Source: Dermatemys mawii (lineage: Eukaryota; Chordata; Testudines; Dermatemydidae). From it: DNA of 64,000 nucleotides. The stretch is taken from contig ML677476.1 in NCBI GenBank assembly GCA_007922305.1, positions 253,675 to 317,674 of the forward strand. The letters run 5' to 3'. The notes beneath the pieces are model-generated. The model was not told where the DNA came from. It saw only the letters and a program-made list of their open reading frames with translations, and did not search any database. The translations under genes and the position numbers were made by a program. Positions 32,801 through 45,339 of the stretch are shown piece by piece (the first letter of the stretch is position 1; each line of letters starts with the position of its first letter).

Positions 32801-35800
32801 AACGAATGAAAAGTCAGAAAACAAATAAACAGAATGCCAACCATAGGAACTAAGACTGAAGCTGAAAGCCACCTTTGGGCCCTTCTGATCACAGGCTGTT
32901 CCACTGGATTGAGTGACTCCTGGCATAATTTAGACAGCCTTGGAGGCCTATTTATGTTATGTCACCCTCAGGGAGACACCAAATGCCCTGCATCCCTATG
33001 CCTTTGCTACCTCATAGTCCAACCCCTGGTATGCCCCACCCCCACCTCAAGGCGACTTGTGAGGGTAACTGCAAAGGAGTAGGTTTATGTCTGTCTTCCT
33101 CAGTGCCTGAGTTGGAGGAATCCTGCCTGTCTGGATAAGGGGCTTTTAAGTCTTCTTTTTTGCTCTCCAGTTCTTTTACCCAGTATAACAAAACAAGACA
33201 TGATAGATGTTAGCCATGTTATTTAATGCACCACTGCAAAGCACTCAGATACTACAGTGATTACCACCATATAAATACCACCATAGAATAAGAATTTGTC
33301 TATGGTGTGAAATTAAATTGCTTTTTATGGGAGTGGCCAAAAACACAAGGCTGGGACGCAGAAGATATGGACCTCATTCCCAGCTTTGCCACGGAATTTG
33401 TGAGGTTGATCAAATCACAATCACTGGGTGCCTCATTTCCCCATGTGTAAAAAGAGAAAGGGAACATTATTATCTCTCTTTGTCAAGTCTGTTTGGATTG
33501 TAAGTTTTTTGGAACAGTGACTTTATATTACCCTGTCTGTACAGCACGTAGCACAATAGGTTCTTGATCTTAGCTGGAGATTCAGGGATACTGTAACATA
33601 CTAGCCATTCTTTCCCTTGCAGAGTTCAACAGCATACCGTTTCAAACTAAACCATTCCCATGTGTATGAACAAAGACAGTGAATGTTGCTGATCCAAAAC
33701 CTGAATGAAAACCCCACTAGTGATGGTTGAGGCGAGGGAGATACGAGTACACAGGAAATCTTTACAAATATTCACTAATTAATCCTCGCAACCTCCTAGC
33801 AGTTAGATGTTCCCATCCTCTTTGTTACTGATGGGGAAACTAAAGAAGAATGGCTAGGCCTTTGTATGAAAAACGTTCAGCCTTTGTTCAATAGTCTATC
33901 TGTCAGAAGGTGGGAACTCAGTGTTATCAGGGTTTCCTGAGTTCTCCAAACATGGATGGAAAACTCATGGGAACAGTTTATTTTATGAGACATCAGACAT
34001 TTCAGAAGAAGAGCATTTTTGTGACATTTTGTCACTTAGGGTTGTAGGCCCCGCTGGTGAGAGCACTTGTTACAGCAAGAACTGCCACAATAACTCTGAT
34101 CAGCTAGGGTGTTTCCCTCAGAGTCCCTAGAGCTGAAGGTCTGGGAGTTGCTAGCAGGGCATTATCAACAAAGGGCCTTAAGCTTTGGAGTTCGTCTCCC
34201 TCAGTTGGCCCAACACAGCCTTAGTCTGTTGACCTGTAGGGCACCATGTGAAGCTCATTGATGTTCTCACGTTTTGCCTGAGGAAATGGCAATAGGGAAC
34301 GTGTCTAGCATTTCCTAAGGGACTCTATTTAAGGCTGACATTAGTCAGCATGTTTTCATTTTGTATTTAAATTATATAGATGGGCTCAGAAAATGCTTGA
34401 TGAGCACACCCAACAAATAAGTCAATAAAAGTAGATACAATGGAAAAGCATCAAAATGGAAACAAATTAGGTTGGTATCTCAGGAACTTTGCAAAAAAAA
34501 GCTGAAAATGGGCAAAAGGTTTGAGGAGGTAGATCTTATTGTTTTTTTCTCTTTTTTTGCTACAGACTGGTTTACCCAACCCTGAGCCTAAGGTACTCAG
34601 GACTACAGTAACCACAGGGAACACATTCTCCCCCAAGGAATCAGCATGCAGAGTAAATGCTTTAACTGGTGCCAGGGGCATTGAGGTGCCTTGTCTGTTA
34701 GCAAATACTGTTCAAACAGGGATTCTCCAAGCTCTTTTGCTGCTTCATAAAAGAGATCTCCTGTCATTGACCTCCTCTCCCTGTTCCCCTGAGAATCCTG
34801 AATTCTTTTTTTTATTTTACTCTGTCACCCAGACCAGGTCATTTGGTCCCATTATAATATCACATTATCCTGAATTTGAAAAGTTCATTAGAAAGACAAC
34901 TGAAAAACATGGAAAATTTTCCAGATTTTCTATGAAGAACATAAAGAGGTCAATGACTCCACGAAGCAACCTTCTGGGTTTCTATCAAAGCTACTTTCCG
35001 TATGGAACTGCAGGCTAGTAGGTGTGACTCTGACAGACAGATCATGTCTGTGTCTCAGGACAATTCTCTTGTATGTGAATGTTGAAATGTTAAGAATCAG
35101 AGAGTGTTAAATGTACCAATTCACGAGTGTGCTGATACAATTCAAAGGAAGTTTAATGTTATTCTGCTCACCTATCTGCAAACCTAATGATTGCTATGAC
35201 CTTATACAGTATTATATGTATATCCCTGTACTTAATTAGCCCTAGATCAAAGGATGTATTAATTTTTGGATGTCAATTCACTTAATGTGTAAAACTCCTG
35301 AAAACGAATGAAAGATTGTTTGGATGGATATAACTAAATGCATACTGGTACTGTTCCTGCATATCTACACCCTATTGTCTAAATTGCTCATAAAAGATGG
35401 ATATTAGCATCAAAGCTGGCAGCTCAGGAAGCCTCAATTTCATTTCAAAAGACAAAACAAAATATAATTGCAATTTTTTTAAAAAATGCAGTTCTCAGCT
35501 TTTCAACTGGCCTTGGTTTTTGAGGTTTTTTGCAACTGTTGTTTTTTTCCCTCATTGTTCAGCGGGAACAGAGAGTCAGAATTTTTTGTAGTGCTCTTCT
35601 TCTGAGAACTGGTAATGAACATTGATACCATGTTGTTCTTCAGGAAGTCAACTAGTTTTTAAGAATGGTATTTTGATAACATCAGACTTGGCAGGCAGAG
35701 AAATACTCAAATGTGGTTGATTTTATAGGTCCTGATGGTGGGGTCCGCTTGAATGGCTGTGGCTCCTAAAGGTCCTGTTCTTCTTACCTTTGATATTGCA

Positions 35801-36022
35801 CATGAGATTTGAGCTAGCTTTCTGACTTTTGATCACCCTAGCTTGATACAAGGAGGGCCAGATGCTCAGCTGGTGTAAATGGTCATTAGTGTTTCATCCA
35901 TTTGTACCCGCTGGGGATCTCGTATGGAAGACTTTTACATTTACCTCATAGAAAGTGTGTTCTGAAAACAAAACAGACGGTTGTGTTTGTTACCTGTTAC
36001 TGTCAAAGGAAACCCTCACCAG
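32801..36022. other. Gene-free stretch with SINE relics
   Basis: No exon was recognised. MIR-like traces occur at 33340-33480 (antisense, GTGCCTCATTTCCCCATGTG) and 33770-33860 (sense, TACTGATGGGGAAACTAAAG). A foldback relic of the GGGCCAGATGCTCAGCTGGT type is near 35855-35920. The 159-codon frame at 34539-35018 has no recognisable protein content. Confidence 0.4.
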
Positions 36023-36320
36023 GGCCAAGTCTACAATGCAGGCAGGAGGGCTGACCTAAGATACACAACTTCAGCTATGCAAACAGCATAGCTGAAGTTG
36101 ATGTATCTTAAGTCGACCTATCTAGGCGTCCTCACGGCAGCAAGTCAACCACTGCCGCTCCCCTATCAACTCTACTTTTGCCTCTCATGGTGGTGGAGCA
36201 CAGGAGTCGACGGTGAGAGCGCTCGGGGATCAATTTATTGCGTCTACACTAGATGCGATAAATCGATCCCTGATAGATTGATCACTACCCGCCGATCCGT
36301 CGGGTAGTGTAGACATGGCC
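36023..36320. mobile_element. Intact GTCTACAC-type MITE with 3-bp target duplication
   Basis: The left end GGCCAAGTCTACAATGC mirrors GGCCATGTCTACACTAC (reverse complement of the right end). Flanks are CAG on both sides (36020-36022 and 36321-36323), a 3-bp duplication as produced by PIF/Harbinger transposases. Inside, AACTTCAGCTATGC and GCATAGCTGAAGTT (about 36069-36101) form a perfect 14-bp stem. A second foldback (GATCAATTTATTGCGTC ... GATCCCTGATAGATTGATC) lies to the right. It is non-coding and the best preserved copy of its family here. Confidence 0.75.
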
Positions 36321-36323
36321 CAG

Positions 36324-39034
36324 ATGCGAATCACTAGATTCTTCTACCAACGCACTCACTCTAAATACTCATTTCCCTTAAAGACGCCTTTCCAAAGTTA
36401 TATCTCAGTTGACTCTTGTGTGTGTGTGTCAGTCTGTCTTGAATGAGCAATGGTACTTCAGGAACATTATAGTATGTTTGGAATGAGCTTTGAGGGGGAA
36501 AAAAAAGAATCCAGCCAACTGCACAGACTCAGTAGATGGTGCATTGCTGTCTGTGCTGTTTCATTTGCTTTATGTCCTGACAAAGACACACCATTCATTT
36601 CAAAGATGCAGAAAAGCCAATCTAGCCAAACAATCAGGAGATGAAACAAAAAACAAACCGTGAGTGTGTAAAACTGAAATACTTATTGCGTGTGCTGGAG
36701 CTGAGGGTGCTACTGGATAAGTGCTTTCTCACACTTTTATTTCCTGCTCTATTTTATGAAGCCCTCTCTCTCAAAGATGTAACTAGTAAGACAGCTTTAT
36801 GCAAACTGTACGAAAATCTTGGGAAAAAATAAGTGTTACATAGAACTGCATACAACTTCTACTGTGAAACTGAAACACTGGACAAAACTCATCAGGTTCC
36901 AAGTTGTCTTTCAAGCTTGTATCCCAACCCAGTTAAGTGAAATGTCAGCAAAGACTCACTAGCCTTTTCAGTGAACTTAGCTCCGAATACTAGTGAACCT
37001 GGGACAATGTAACTGCATCAGAGTCATGTAGAGTTTATGGTTGTGTCTGATTCCGATACAAAGCAAGATGAAACTTGCCATTCTCAACTGAATTTTGCTC
37101 TGGGATTTGGGGTTCATTCAAAGATGACACTCAAAGCAAAGTTTCTGGGTACAAACTCCATGTGGATTGAAACCACAGACCATGTCAGCATGAATCTCCA
37201 TGATCCAAAATGGTGGAGTCTTGTATAGCTTTCATAATAAACCCTTCCCGGATGGGCAGCTTTGGACTGATAGTATAAATTACCTGGCCTACTAGTGTCT
37301 GGGAGTCTGGGCTATGAACTCAGGAGTTGCCAGACAAGTTCACCTAACAGGTTTAATCATTCTCCACTTGAAGAGTTGAAGCATCCTTCTGTTAGCTTTT
37401 ATCTTCTACAGAGAATGAGGTACCTGTGAATATACACCATAAAGCCTCATGAAACAGTCTGAATCAGAGTTCAACAGTACTGTAATGAGGAAACAAGGCC
37501 CTGTCCTCTGCAGTTTGCATACAGCTGCTGTTTATTGCCAGTTTAAATGACTTTACCAACCCATTAAAAAACGCCCAAACTTATTATGATTTCTCATGAA
37601 ACTCACTACGGTAAAATAGTTTTTGTCTTGCTCTCTAGTGCAATTGTTTGTATTGATGACTTGGAGAGTTATTACAAATTCAAGCATTCAGGAGGCTTTT
37701 CTAATCCTTGGCTCCAGTTTGTTAGTGCTTCAGGAATATTCCCTTGCTCCAATCCTTCATCCTCAACAGGAGCTGGATCAGTAACATCAGAGTCTGCAGA
37801 TGTGCATTGTTCCCCATTAGTCTCAGTTTGAGCCTGGTGTTTGTTATGTCCTTTTCATCAGGAACCTCCGAGTCCAAGTCAGTGAACCAGGACTAATTAT
37901 CCCAGCCTTTCTCGGAGACATCAGAGCCTGTGTATGTAATGTCCACAGTCTTTGCTTCAGTTGCTGTTAGCCATTTAATGTGCCCCTTAAGCTTCAGACC
38001 ATTCACTCCCATCGTGCAAGTTTCTGGACCTCTACAGAGAATTTCCAAGAAAATACACTTGAATACCATTTGCACACCAACCCTTTGAATTCTTTACCAG
38101 GACTTGCAGTTCCAGATGGCAGGAAATGGGGAGAAAAAAATCTTTTGCAAACACCTATTCAGTAAACAACACCAACATGGTGTTGCATGGAATATTATTA
38201 GTAGAATGTTTGCACATAAGAATTGTTTGCCAATCCTTATTTGATAGGGAGAAAAAAATGCCAGGCTTCACAAAGGTAATTATTATTTATAGAGGACTGT
38301 CCAGTCAGCTCCACTCACAGTATCAGATCAAGAAATGTTTTAGGAAGGGAGTACCTTCTATGCTTTTACTGTCACCGTTTCCTTGCTAACCTTGTTGGCC
38401 TACCCTAGACATCACATTCATCTTTCCATCTCAACATAATGTCTAAGAAGCTCTCTTCTGTACATAGAAACCTTCCTTTTGATAGAGCAGAGGCTATTTC
38501 TGTGATGGAACCAGACATTTGAACCTCGTGCTCTGGATTTTAACATGTGTGTGTAAGATTTCCCCTTGCTGCGCTCCCATTTTCTGTCTGCCTAAAATAG
38601 TATTTTTGTGCTGTATGACCCCTGCTGTGCGTGTTAGTGAAGTTTTAAGAATTTTCACAAGTTCCTCCAAAAACTACACACTGTAATATTCCACTGAACT
38701 CTGTCCCTTGATTTGCCAATCTGTTTACAAGGATTGTAATGGGATGTTGGAGCAGGAGAATTTCACTTTAACTGGCATTGCTCCCAGCTATTTAAGCAAT
38801 GTGCTGAACTGTCTATCATCTAACTTGAGCAGCCAACTACCCAGCAACTTCATTTTATCTACACTTGAATACTCCATTTGTAACCAGACAGAAACCTTTA
38901 TACAAGGTCTGGGACTTTGGAAATCATTACCCATAAATCACCCTCATCCATTGCTTACTCAACGGTCCAGCTAGATACAGCTTATTACTTTAGATTGTCA
39001 GTCTGTGTTTCTTGCAATAATGGTCTCTGATATT
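36324..39034. other. Gene-free stretch
   Basis: About 2.7 kb with a (TG)n tract near 36417-36429 and otherwise no recognised exon, RNA gene or repeat. Open frames are below 90 codons. Confidence 0.35.
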
Positions 39035-39140
39035 TGCGGTTTCTGTGAATTGTATTGCAATAGCATCCAAAGACCCCAGTCTGGACCAGAGCCATTTTGT
39101 GCTAGGTGCTGTACAAGCATGTAGAAGGGAGAGACAGTTG
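39035..39140 (+). mobile_element. CORE-SINE-like fragment
   Basis: AATTGTATTGCAATAGCATC, GACCCCAGTCTGGACCAGAG and TTGTGCTAGGTGCTGTACAA match the family also present at 52835-52930 and 31073-31155. Confidence 0.5.
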
Positions 39141-39609
39141 GGAAAAGCTTGCAGTATAAGGACTTGCACTATTCCAAAAGTAGTTTCCATTTTGGATCTG
39201 TGGGCCATGAGCCTGATTTGGAGCCCAGAGAAGTCAATTGAAAATTTCCCTTTAATTTCACAGGGCTTTGGCTTAGGCCTTATGGGAATACAGAGGAAAA
39301 TGTTACACTTCCTAAGCTATAGACAGCAAACTAATCCCATTGTTGGAAAAAAACACACTCTCAGCCAGGCTCGGCATTGCAAAAATACTCTTACAAGTAC
39401 AAAGCAGCCCAAGTCAGTCCTGGCATGCTCTTGTCTCCTATCACTTCATCTCTTTGCCTCCTCTGCCATCAACGCTGCACGTTTGTCTACTTCTTCCACA
39501 AATTATCAGTGCTGACCTATATTCATGGGATACCCTCCCTGAACTCCTCTCTGATGCCACTGACCTAAAACACCTCCTTCCCACCGCTCCTAAAACACCA
39601 CTGCTGAAC
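39141..39609. other. Gene-free stretch
   Basis: Overlapping plus-strand frames of 63-156 codons cross this interval, but the longest begins within the SINE fragment. I recognise no domain in them. Confidence 0.3.
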
Positions 39610-39695
39610 AGGGTGATCAGATGTCCCAGTTTTATAGGGACAGTCCCAATTTGGGGGGCTTTTTCTTATACAGGCACCTATTTCTTCCCACGCTC
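39610..39695. mobile_element. Partial MITE of the TAGGGTGACCAGA family
   Basis: AGGGTGATCAGATGTCCCAG, TATAGGGACAGTCCCAATTT and TATACAGGCACCTATTTCTT match, in reverse, the copies at 14525-14645 and 60035-60156. The second inverted end is missing. Confidence 0.6.
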
Positions 39696-40507
39696 TGTCC
39701 GGAGAAACAGTCAGGAGCTCAATAATAGTCTCAGGACAGCTGGGTAACCATTTGTGTCCTATATTTTCATCTCTTTACTAAGGCCTCTAAATCAGCCTGG
39801 CTCATACCAACTCCTGTGGCCTGGGGGCTTATTGAAAATGCCACTGCTACTAATAGCACAGCCCTTGCTGTACTTGCTTTTAGCTTGACTCCTGGTTTTG
39901 AAATATCATCCACCACCACCATGTGTTTGTGTGTGTGAAAATTACTGGGTCGACAATGTGTGGGGACACAATCCTTTCGACAGATGATATAAGTCTGCTG
40001 CAGCTCCTAATTAGGAGACTTTGTCCTTCAGCTCATGCTGTACCAGCTTAAGCCCTTCACTCTAGAGCCCAGTAATGACTACATGGCGAGCCTGGGAAAA
40101 GGTACAATATTGCACTATTGAAAATTTAGCCTCTAACTCGTAGGGATTCCCCCAACATCCTCTGCTTATTTTTCAGCACTTTCTTCCTCCCAAGGGCAGT
40201 TTGAAATGTCTCTTACTGAACACAACACTATCAGAGTCCAGCTTACTTATCAAGCATGCAGTGAGGTTTCATTTTAGACTTTTATAATTCCCGGGCCTGC
40301 AAATTTACCCTAATTGTGAACTTAACTGTGGAAAAGTGGGAAAAGTTTATCAAACGTTCAATGACCTCAGACTATGAACTCCAGAGTTATGAACTGACCA
40401 GTTACCCACACACCTTGTTTGGAACCAGAAGCACACAATCAGACAGCGGCAGACACAAAAAAAATAAAAACAACATACAGTACAGTACTGTGTTACATGC
40501 AAATTAC

Positions 40508-40543
40508 GAAAAGAAAAGAAAAGAAAAGAAAAGAAAAGAAAAG
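40508..40543. repeat. (GAAAA)n microsatellite
   Basis: About seven tandem GAAAA units without interruption. Confidence 0.95.
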
Positions 40544-40751
40544 CAGCATCTGTCTTCTATATAGTAAAGTTTCAAAGTTTTAAGTTAATGTTCAGTGGTC
40601 AACTTTTGAAAGAACAACTACTACGTTTTATTCAGAGTTACAAATGTTTCAGCCTTTTGAACAACCTCCATTCCCAAGGTATTCATAACTCCGAGGTTCC
40701 ACGGTATAACAAATGTTGGTGGGAAAAGGTGAACAGAGACTGAAATAGTCC

Positions 40752-40778
40752 AAAAAAAAAAAAAAAAAAAAAAAAAAA
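40752..40778. repeat. A27 homopolymer
   Basis: Twenty-seven consecutive A. No identifiable retroposed sequence directly precedes it, so I do not call it a poly(A) tail. Confidence 0.95.
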
Positions 40779-41989
40779 GGCCTCCTGATGCATTTCAAGG
40801 ACCGAGTTGAGATCATGTTTGCTAAATGAGAGAAACGTGAGACTGGAAATCAATGAACCAAAATGGGTGTGTTGAAAATTAGGCCTAATTGGTGGACAAA
40901 ATTAATATGAGGATGGTCTAGTAGTCGAACCATCAGTCCCTTTTGAGGATTTTAAAAGAAAAGACTTCAGGGAGAAAATGAGTGGAGTGTGAGCACTGCT
41001 GACTGAAAGATACTGAAGGAGCAAACTTCTCGCTAGCTGCCACCCTCACTCTCTTCTGGGACTCCGGGACATACTGTCACCTGACTGGGCCCATTTATTC
41101 AATCACAGTTAATACAAGACTCAAAACCCTTTCTACAAAGTTTCATGTGGTCTTAATCTGACTTGCTTTGGCAGGAATGCTGGTGGCATTCAGTGCCTGG
41201 ATGTACAATTGCTATGGCTTCTCCCCCATCTAGTGTGTGCATAATTCTTCTCTTTTTTTAGGAAGTGTTTGCAATGCAAATGCTACAGGCTTTTCTGGAC
41301 TGTTTGGTATTATGTGAGAAATCACCACTCCTGACCTCATACTGTGAAGCATCAGTAGTTTAACAGATTGGCAGGGCTGGGACAAAGTGCACTAAAACCC
41401 CGGAGGATGTAAGTGGCTGTTTAGCCAACTTGAAAGCAGCTTGACATTCTTTTGACCAATGCCATTATTTATTTTTCAGTAATAGCTCTGTCACACAGCT
41501 AACTATAGTAGACAGATTTGCTATGAATTTCCCTTGGTATTTTAGCATAGCCAGAGAGAATTTTAATTTCCATACCTCTTTCTTTGTACAAGAGCCTGTG
41601 TAATAGACAGCATCCAACTGCTACTCTGAAATACCTTTGCAATCTGCAACTTGACTGCATCTGTAGATTTTCATAACCTCAGATCTCATTTTGCTGGAGA
41701 TTCAATGCCACCTCCAACTACTTCAAACCTTTATGATCTCTCCTAGCAGGAGATAAATGACATTCAATTCACACCTTGTAGAACTCCAAGCTTTGACTTG
41801 TAATATAGATAATAGAAACACTGCCAGGTGTTGTTTGTTACACAATTTTTCCAAACAGGTAAATAGTACTTAGAATTTGGGATGAGCCAGCCAATTCTGT
41901 GGTAATTGGGTTTGTTAGTTCAGCACAATTTAAGGTGTCTATCTCTCTGCAACATTTGTAGGCTTTAGAAGTGTTAACACACCAGGGCA

Positions 41990-42140
41990 CCAATCCATGA
42001 AAACACTTAAGCCTGTGCTTATGTCCATTCCGATTTAGGGAAGCCTCAACATCCATGCTTAACTTTAAGCATATGCTTAAATTCCATTCACTTCAATGTG
42101 ATTTAAGCACATGCTTAAGTATTTTTCTTAATGGGAATTC
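41990..42140. repeat. Foldback repeat with AAGCACATGCTTAA words
   Basis: CTTAACTTTAAGCATATGCTTAA and TTTAAGCACATGCTTAAGTA lie on either side of TTCCATTCACTTCAATG and can pair with each other. The same words occur in the neighbouring element at 42221-42295. Confidence 0.4.
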
Positions 42141-42220
42141 TTACCTGACTCAGAGCCCATAGGAAGGAATAGAAGATAATTGACTTATATAACAGTACAG
42201 AATGAGCCCTAGTGTTAGAA

Positions 42221-42295
42221 GCCCCAGTTCAGCGAAGCACTCAAACCTGTGCTTAAACCCCATTGAAATCAAATATGCTTAGCTGAATTGGGTCC
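42221..42295. mobile_element. 75-bp palindromic MITE
   Basis: The left end GCCCCAGTTCAGCGAAGCA pairs with the right end, whose reverse complement is GGACCCAATTCAGCTAAGCA. It is non-coding and related to the repeat just upstream. Confidence 0.5.
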
Positions 42296-42644
42296 AGAAC
42301 AGTAAACATTCTTAGCTCCCAGATATGTGCTTTGACTACACATACCAAACTTTTGCCTCTCTTATGTATTTAAATAGTCTTAAACAGGCAAAAGGTAGGA
42401 GATGTGAGTCTGAACACAGATCTCAGAGTTTGATTTCATTGGTGCTGATCCACACAGCTACAAGGATCCAACTGCATAGACTCAGGGCTTGTCTTTGCTA
42501 TGGGATTGTCAGCGGCATGGCTTGGCCCTGCAGCTCTGCAGAAACGAAAGGGGTTCTTCCATTGCTGTAGTAACTCCTCCTCTCCAAGCGACAGTAACTA
42601 GGTCAAAGGACGAATGCTCCATCCCTGGGATTTAGGTCATTGTC

Positions 42645-42830
42645 AGAACATAAGAATGGACATACGAAGTCAGACCAAAGGTCCATCGAGCCCAGTATCC
42701 TGTCTACCGACAGTGGCCAATGCCAGGTGCCCTGGAGTGAGTGAACTTAACAGGTAATGATCAAGTTATCTCTCTTCTGCCATCCATCACCCCTCTCTGG
42801 CAAACAAAGGCGGGGACCCTAGGGAGACCA
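42645..42830 (-). mobile_element. CR1 LINE 3' end, antisense
   Basis: The plus strand shows CAGAACATAAGAATGGACAT, AGTCAGACCAAAGGTCCATC, CCCAGTATCCTGTCTACCGA and AGTGGCCAATGCCAGGTGCC. These form the terminal block of the CR1 type also seen in sense at 3255-3845. Only the last ~190 bp are present. Confidence 0.75.
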
Positions 42831-44409
42831 GAGGCTAGGGACATCATAACTGAAGTGTTCAGGGGTGCAGATTTTTCACACTCCCGAGCACAGTAGCTGA
42901 CCTAAGTTTTAAGTGTAGACCAGGTTTCAGTTTTTCAGGACTTAGACTTTAAATTTTTGGAGCCAGGAATTGTCTCTTACCGGGTGTTTGTACAGCACCC
43001 CAACAATGAAGGGCTACTTTACTGTAAATAATTGTTAATAATAACACCCACCTAAGCTAAAACTTGAAATAAAGATATGAGATCAGCGATGGAGAAGCTG
43101 CCTGAAAGCTTTTGAATGGAAGACTAAGTTTAGATCGGCACAGAGCAGCCATCCCTCTCTTTCCTTTTAAATAATCTTTGTATATTGCAAAGGAAAACAA
43201 AGATTTGATCTTTGTCACTCACATATGAGTTCCCAGGTCTACACCTGATAGGAATGCAGAGTTTCTTCTTTTCTCAACACAAGCTTGGTCAAAAGATTTT
43301 GTTCTTGTTCTTTATTTATTATTTTTTCATTGTTTTCAGAGTAGGTGTAGCATAGTCCCCGTTGCATTTTAAAAGCAATCCGATGCTCATTTTTCAGACT
43401 TGGTTTAAAAACCAAGGCAGAAAGCAATCACCCAATTTCCCAGCCACTTTTGCTTTTTTTATTAACGCTGGAAAGTTAGTCATATTATTAATTATGAATT
43501 ATTAATTATTATTTTAAAATGTTAAGTGTTTGGCAAAGACTGATTGTAAAAATTTGCCTCAAATGGTTCAGCTGGCCAACATATGCAACTAATTCTCAGC
43601 GAGGTTTTCTAGAAAACCAGTGACAAGATAGGTACTGTGGGCTAGCCCCGGGCAGTCAGCAGTGGCAGAATGCTTCACACAGCCTCACATGTAGAGTTTC
43701 TTAACTGACACAAAGCTTAATGGAAGTGAACCCTGACAATTGTGGCCAATCGAGTGTAAGTGACATCCTGCTTGGAATGCCATTATGCATTCCCCCCCAC
43801 CCCCGAAAGTATAATGTCTCCTGTGGGAAACCTTGATGTTCAAATGCCATTGTATTCTTTGTCAGGTGATTTCCCATCTACCAACTACTATGCAATCCGT
43901 ACAGTGACTTGAGAATGGCAAAACAGGGCAGATTCCATGTTAGAAAGAAGCGACAAGCCAGAGCAAAGTGTAATAACAGGGCTACTGCGAGTCTGTGTCT
44001 TAAAGTGCAGTTTGTTTACTATGAACTTATTACAGCAAAATAATGTTATTGCGGAGCAGGGAATGTGTGTGAAGGGTCATCACAAAAATGGAAAGTGCCA
44101 AGTAAATCTCTTTCACCATGAGTACTTTGCACTGTATAGTGAAGGTGGAATTTTCAAGCTTGCGGGCCCAAAGTGGGGCTTCTAAATCTATGTTTAGGTG
44201 GCCAAATAGTGGCTGGGTTTTCAGTGGTGCTAAGCGCACCCACAGCTCCCTCTAGAATCAGTGAAATCAGACACCTTTGTTTAGGAGACTTCTTAGCATT
44301 TGCACAACATGCCTCATTTGGCCGGCTAGTTGGATCATTAGCTTCCCTGGCCCAGGAGAGGGAGTGCGACAGGAATGCTGATACATTTAGGTGACTAAAA
44401 ATGGATTTT
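42831..44409. other. Gene-free stretch
   Basis: AT-rich sequence with an ATTATTAATTATGAATTATT tract near 43484-43510 and a short C-rich run near 43791. The interval 44148-44400 carries words (GTTTAGGTGGCC, TTTTCAGTGGTGCTAAGC) suggesting another old foldback repeat, but the ends were not resolved. No exon was recognised. Confidence 0.35.
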
Positions 44410-44640
44410 TACAGCATGAATGTGGCCGTTTACATTTCTACAGCACTTTTTGTTAGAGGATTTCAAAGTCTTTCACGAACATTAGTGAATGCAGGAGATC
44501 AGGTCTGCATTACTTCATTACTGTAGACATTGTGTAACACCAACACACGCTGGTCAACAGCATCTGGGATCAAGCCAGGGACTTCTGGAGCTTAATGCAT
44601 GAGCTTTTACTGCATGAGCTAAAAGCCCCCTCTCCGTAAG
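44410..44640 (-). mobile_element. tRNA-derived SINE, antisense
   Basis: On the minus strand TAGCTCATGCAGT (44609-44621) fits box A and GGCTTGATCCC (44566-44576) fits box B, with GCATTAAGCTCCAGAAGTCC between them. The distal part toward 44420 has MIR-like words (CTACAGCACTTTTTGTTAGA on the plus strand). The head resembles the plus-strand element at 23257-23312. Confidence 0.45.
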
Positions 44641-44779
44641 CTAAGGCTGTAGAGCAGACTCAATAACTTTCCCTCTAAGTGGTCTTGGTGCCACTAGATG
44701 GGACAGAACACCACTTCCAGGAGGTGTGAGGCTTACAATTGCATGGACATGTAATCAGACAGTCACTGCTCTGAAAATT

Positions 44780-44925
44780 TCACAGTGTGACTGGACAAGA
44801 CAGACAAAAGTGGGAGGGGAAACAGAGAGATGAAGGGACATATGCAAGGCCACACACCAGATTTGGGGCAGGACTCACAGTAGAACCCAGATCTCCTGAC
44901 TCCTCCTCTGGTTATGTGGACTAGT
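44780..44925 (+). mobile_element. CORE-SINE-like fragment, 3' half
   Basis: GACAAAAGTGGGAGGGGAAA, AAGGCCACACACCAGATTTG and GAACCCAGATCTCCTGACTC form the second half of the same CORE-SINE type represented at 39035 and 52835. Confidence 0.5.
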
Positions 44926-44934
44926 GGCTAGAGC

Positions 44935-45075
44935 ACTGAACAGGGAGACAGAGGTTCTATTCACTGCTTGACTATTGGCCTGGGTGCCCTTAGGCAAGTC
45001 ATTTCACTTTCCTCTGCCTCAGTTTCCCCATCTATAAAATGTGGATAATGGTACTGACCTTGCTTTGCAATCAGC
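44935..45075 (-). mobile_element. MIR relic, antisense
   Basis: CTTAGGCAAGTCATTTCACT and CTGCCTCAGTTTCCCCATCT followed by ATAAAATGTGGATAATGG is the antisense MIR core. Confidence 0.7.
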
Positions 45076-45149
45076 TAATGAAAAGTACTGTAATAGAGAT
45101 GGGATTATAACTATGGATCATGTTGCCTCTAGCCTTCCAACTCCCAAGA

Positions 45150-45275
45150 AAAAGAGCAATATTATTTTCATTTTACAAATGGGGAAACTAAGGCATAAAC
45201 AGGTTAAGTTATTCTGTCAGAAGAGGAAATGGAACCCAGACTGCAAGTCCTTTGCTCTAACCATTATTAGACAGC
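45150..45275 (+). mobile_element. MIR relic, sense
   Basis: TTATTTTCATTTTACAAATG and GGGGAAACTAAGGCATAAAC then GAACCCAGACTGCAAGTCCT is the sense MIR core and 3' part, inverted relative to the copy just upstream. Confidence 0.65.
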
Positions 45276-45339
45276 ACTGTCTCCCCTGTTGCAGGATCAT
45301 ACCATGTTCACACGGAGGACTGCCAGCAGTCAAGATTTC

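Larger units (their letters stand above)
39696..41989. other. Gene-free stretch with simple repeats
   Basis: Holds an (AAAAG)n microsatellite (40508-40543) and an A27 run (40752-40778). No exon or classified repeat was recognised in the rest. Confidence 0.4.

Noticed and set aside
34539..35018. 159-codon plus-strand frame
   Set aside because: It starts in a T-rich tract, has no recognisable motif or codon-use signal, and no flanking splice or promoter context supports it.
36069..36101. MicroRNA precursor
   Set aside because: The perfect stem is the central palindrome of a multi-copy MITE, also present in the copies at 14706 and 22645, so the hairpin is explained by the transposon.
39045..39747. 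Overlapping plus-strand frames of 135-156 codons
   Set aside because: They include CORE-SINE and MITE sequence. The serine/leucine-rich translation between them fits no family I know.
40752..40778. Poly(A) tail of a processed pseudogene or LINE
   Set aside because: No recognisable transcript-derived sequence precedes the A run and no target duplication was seen.
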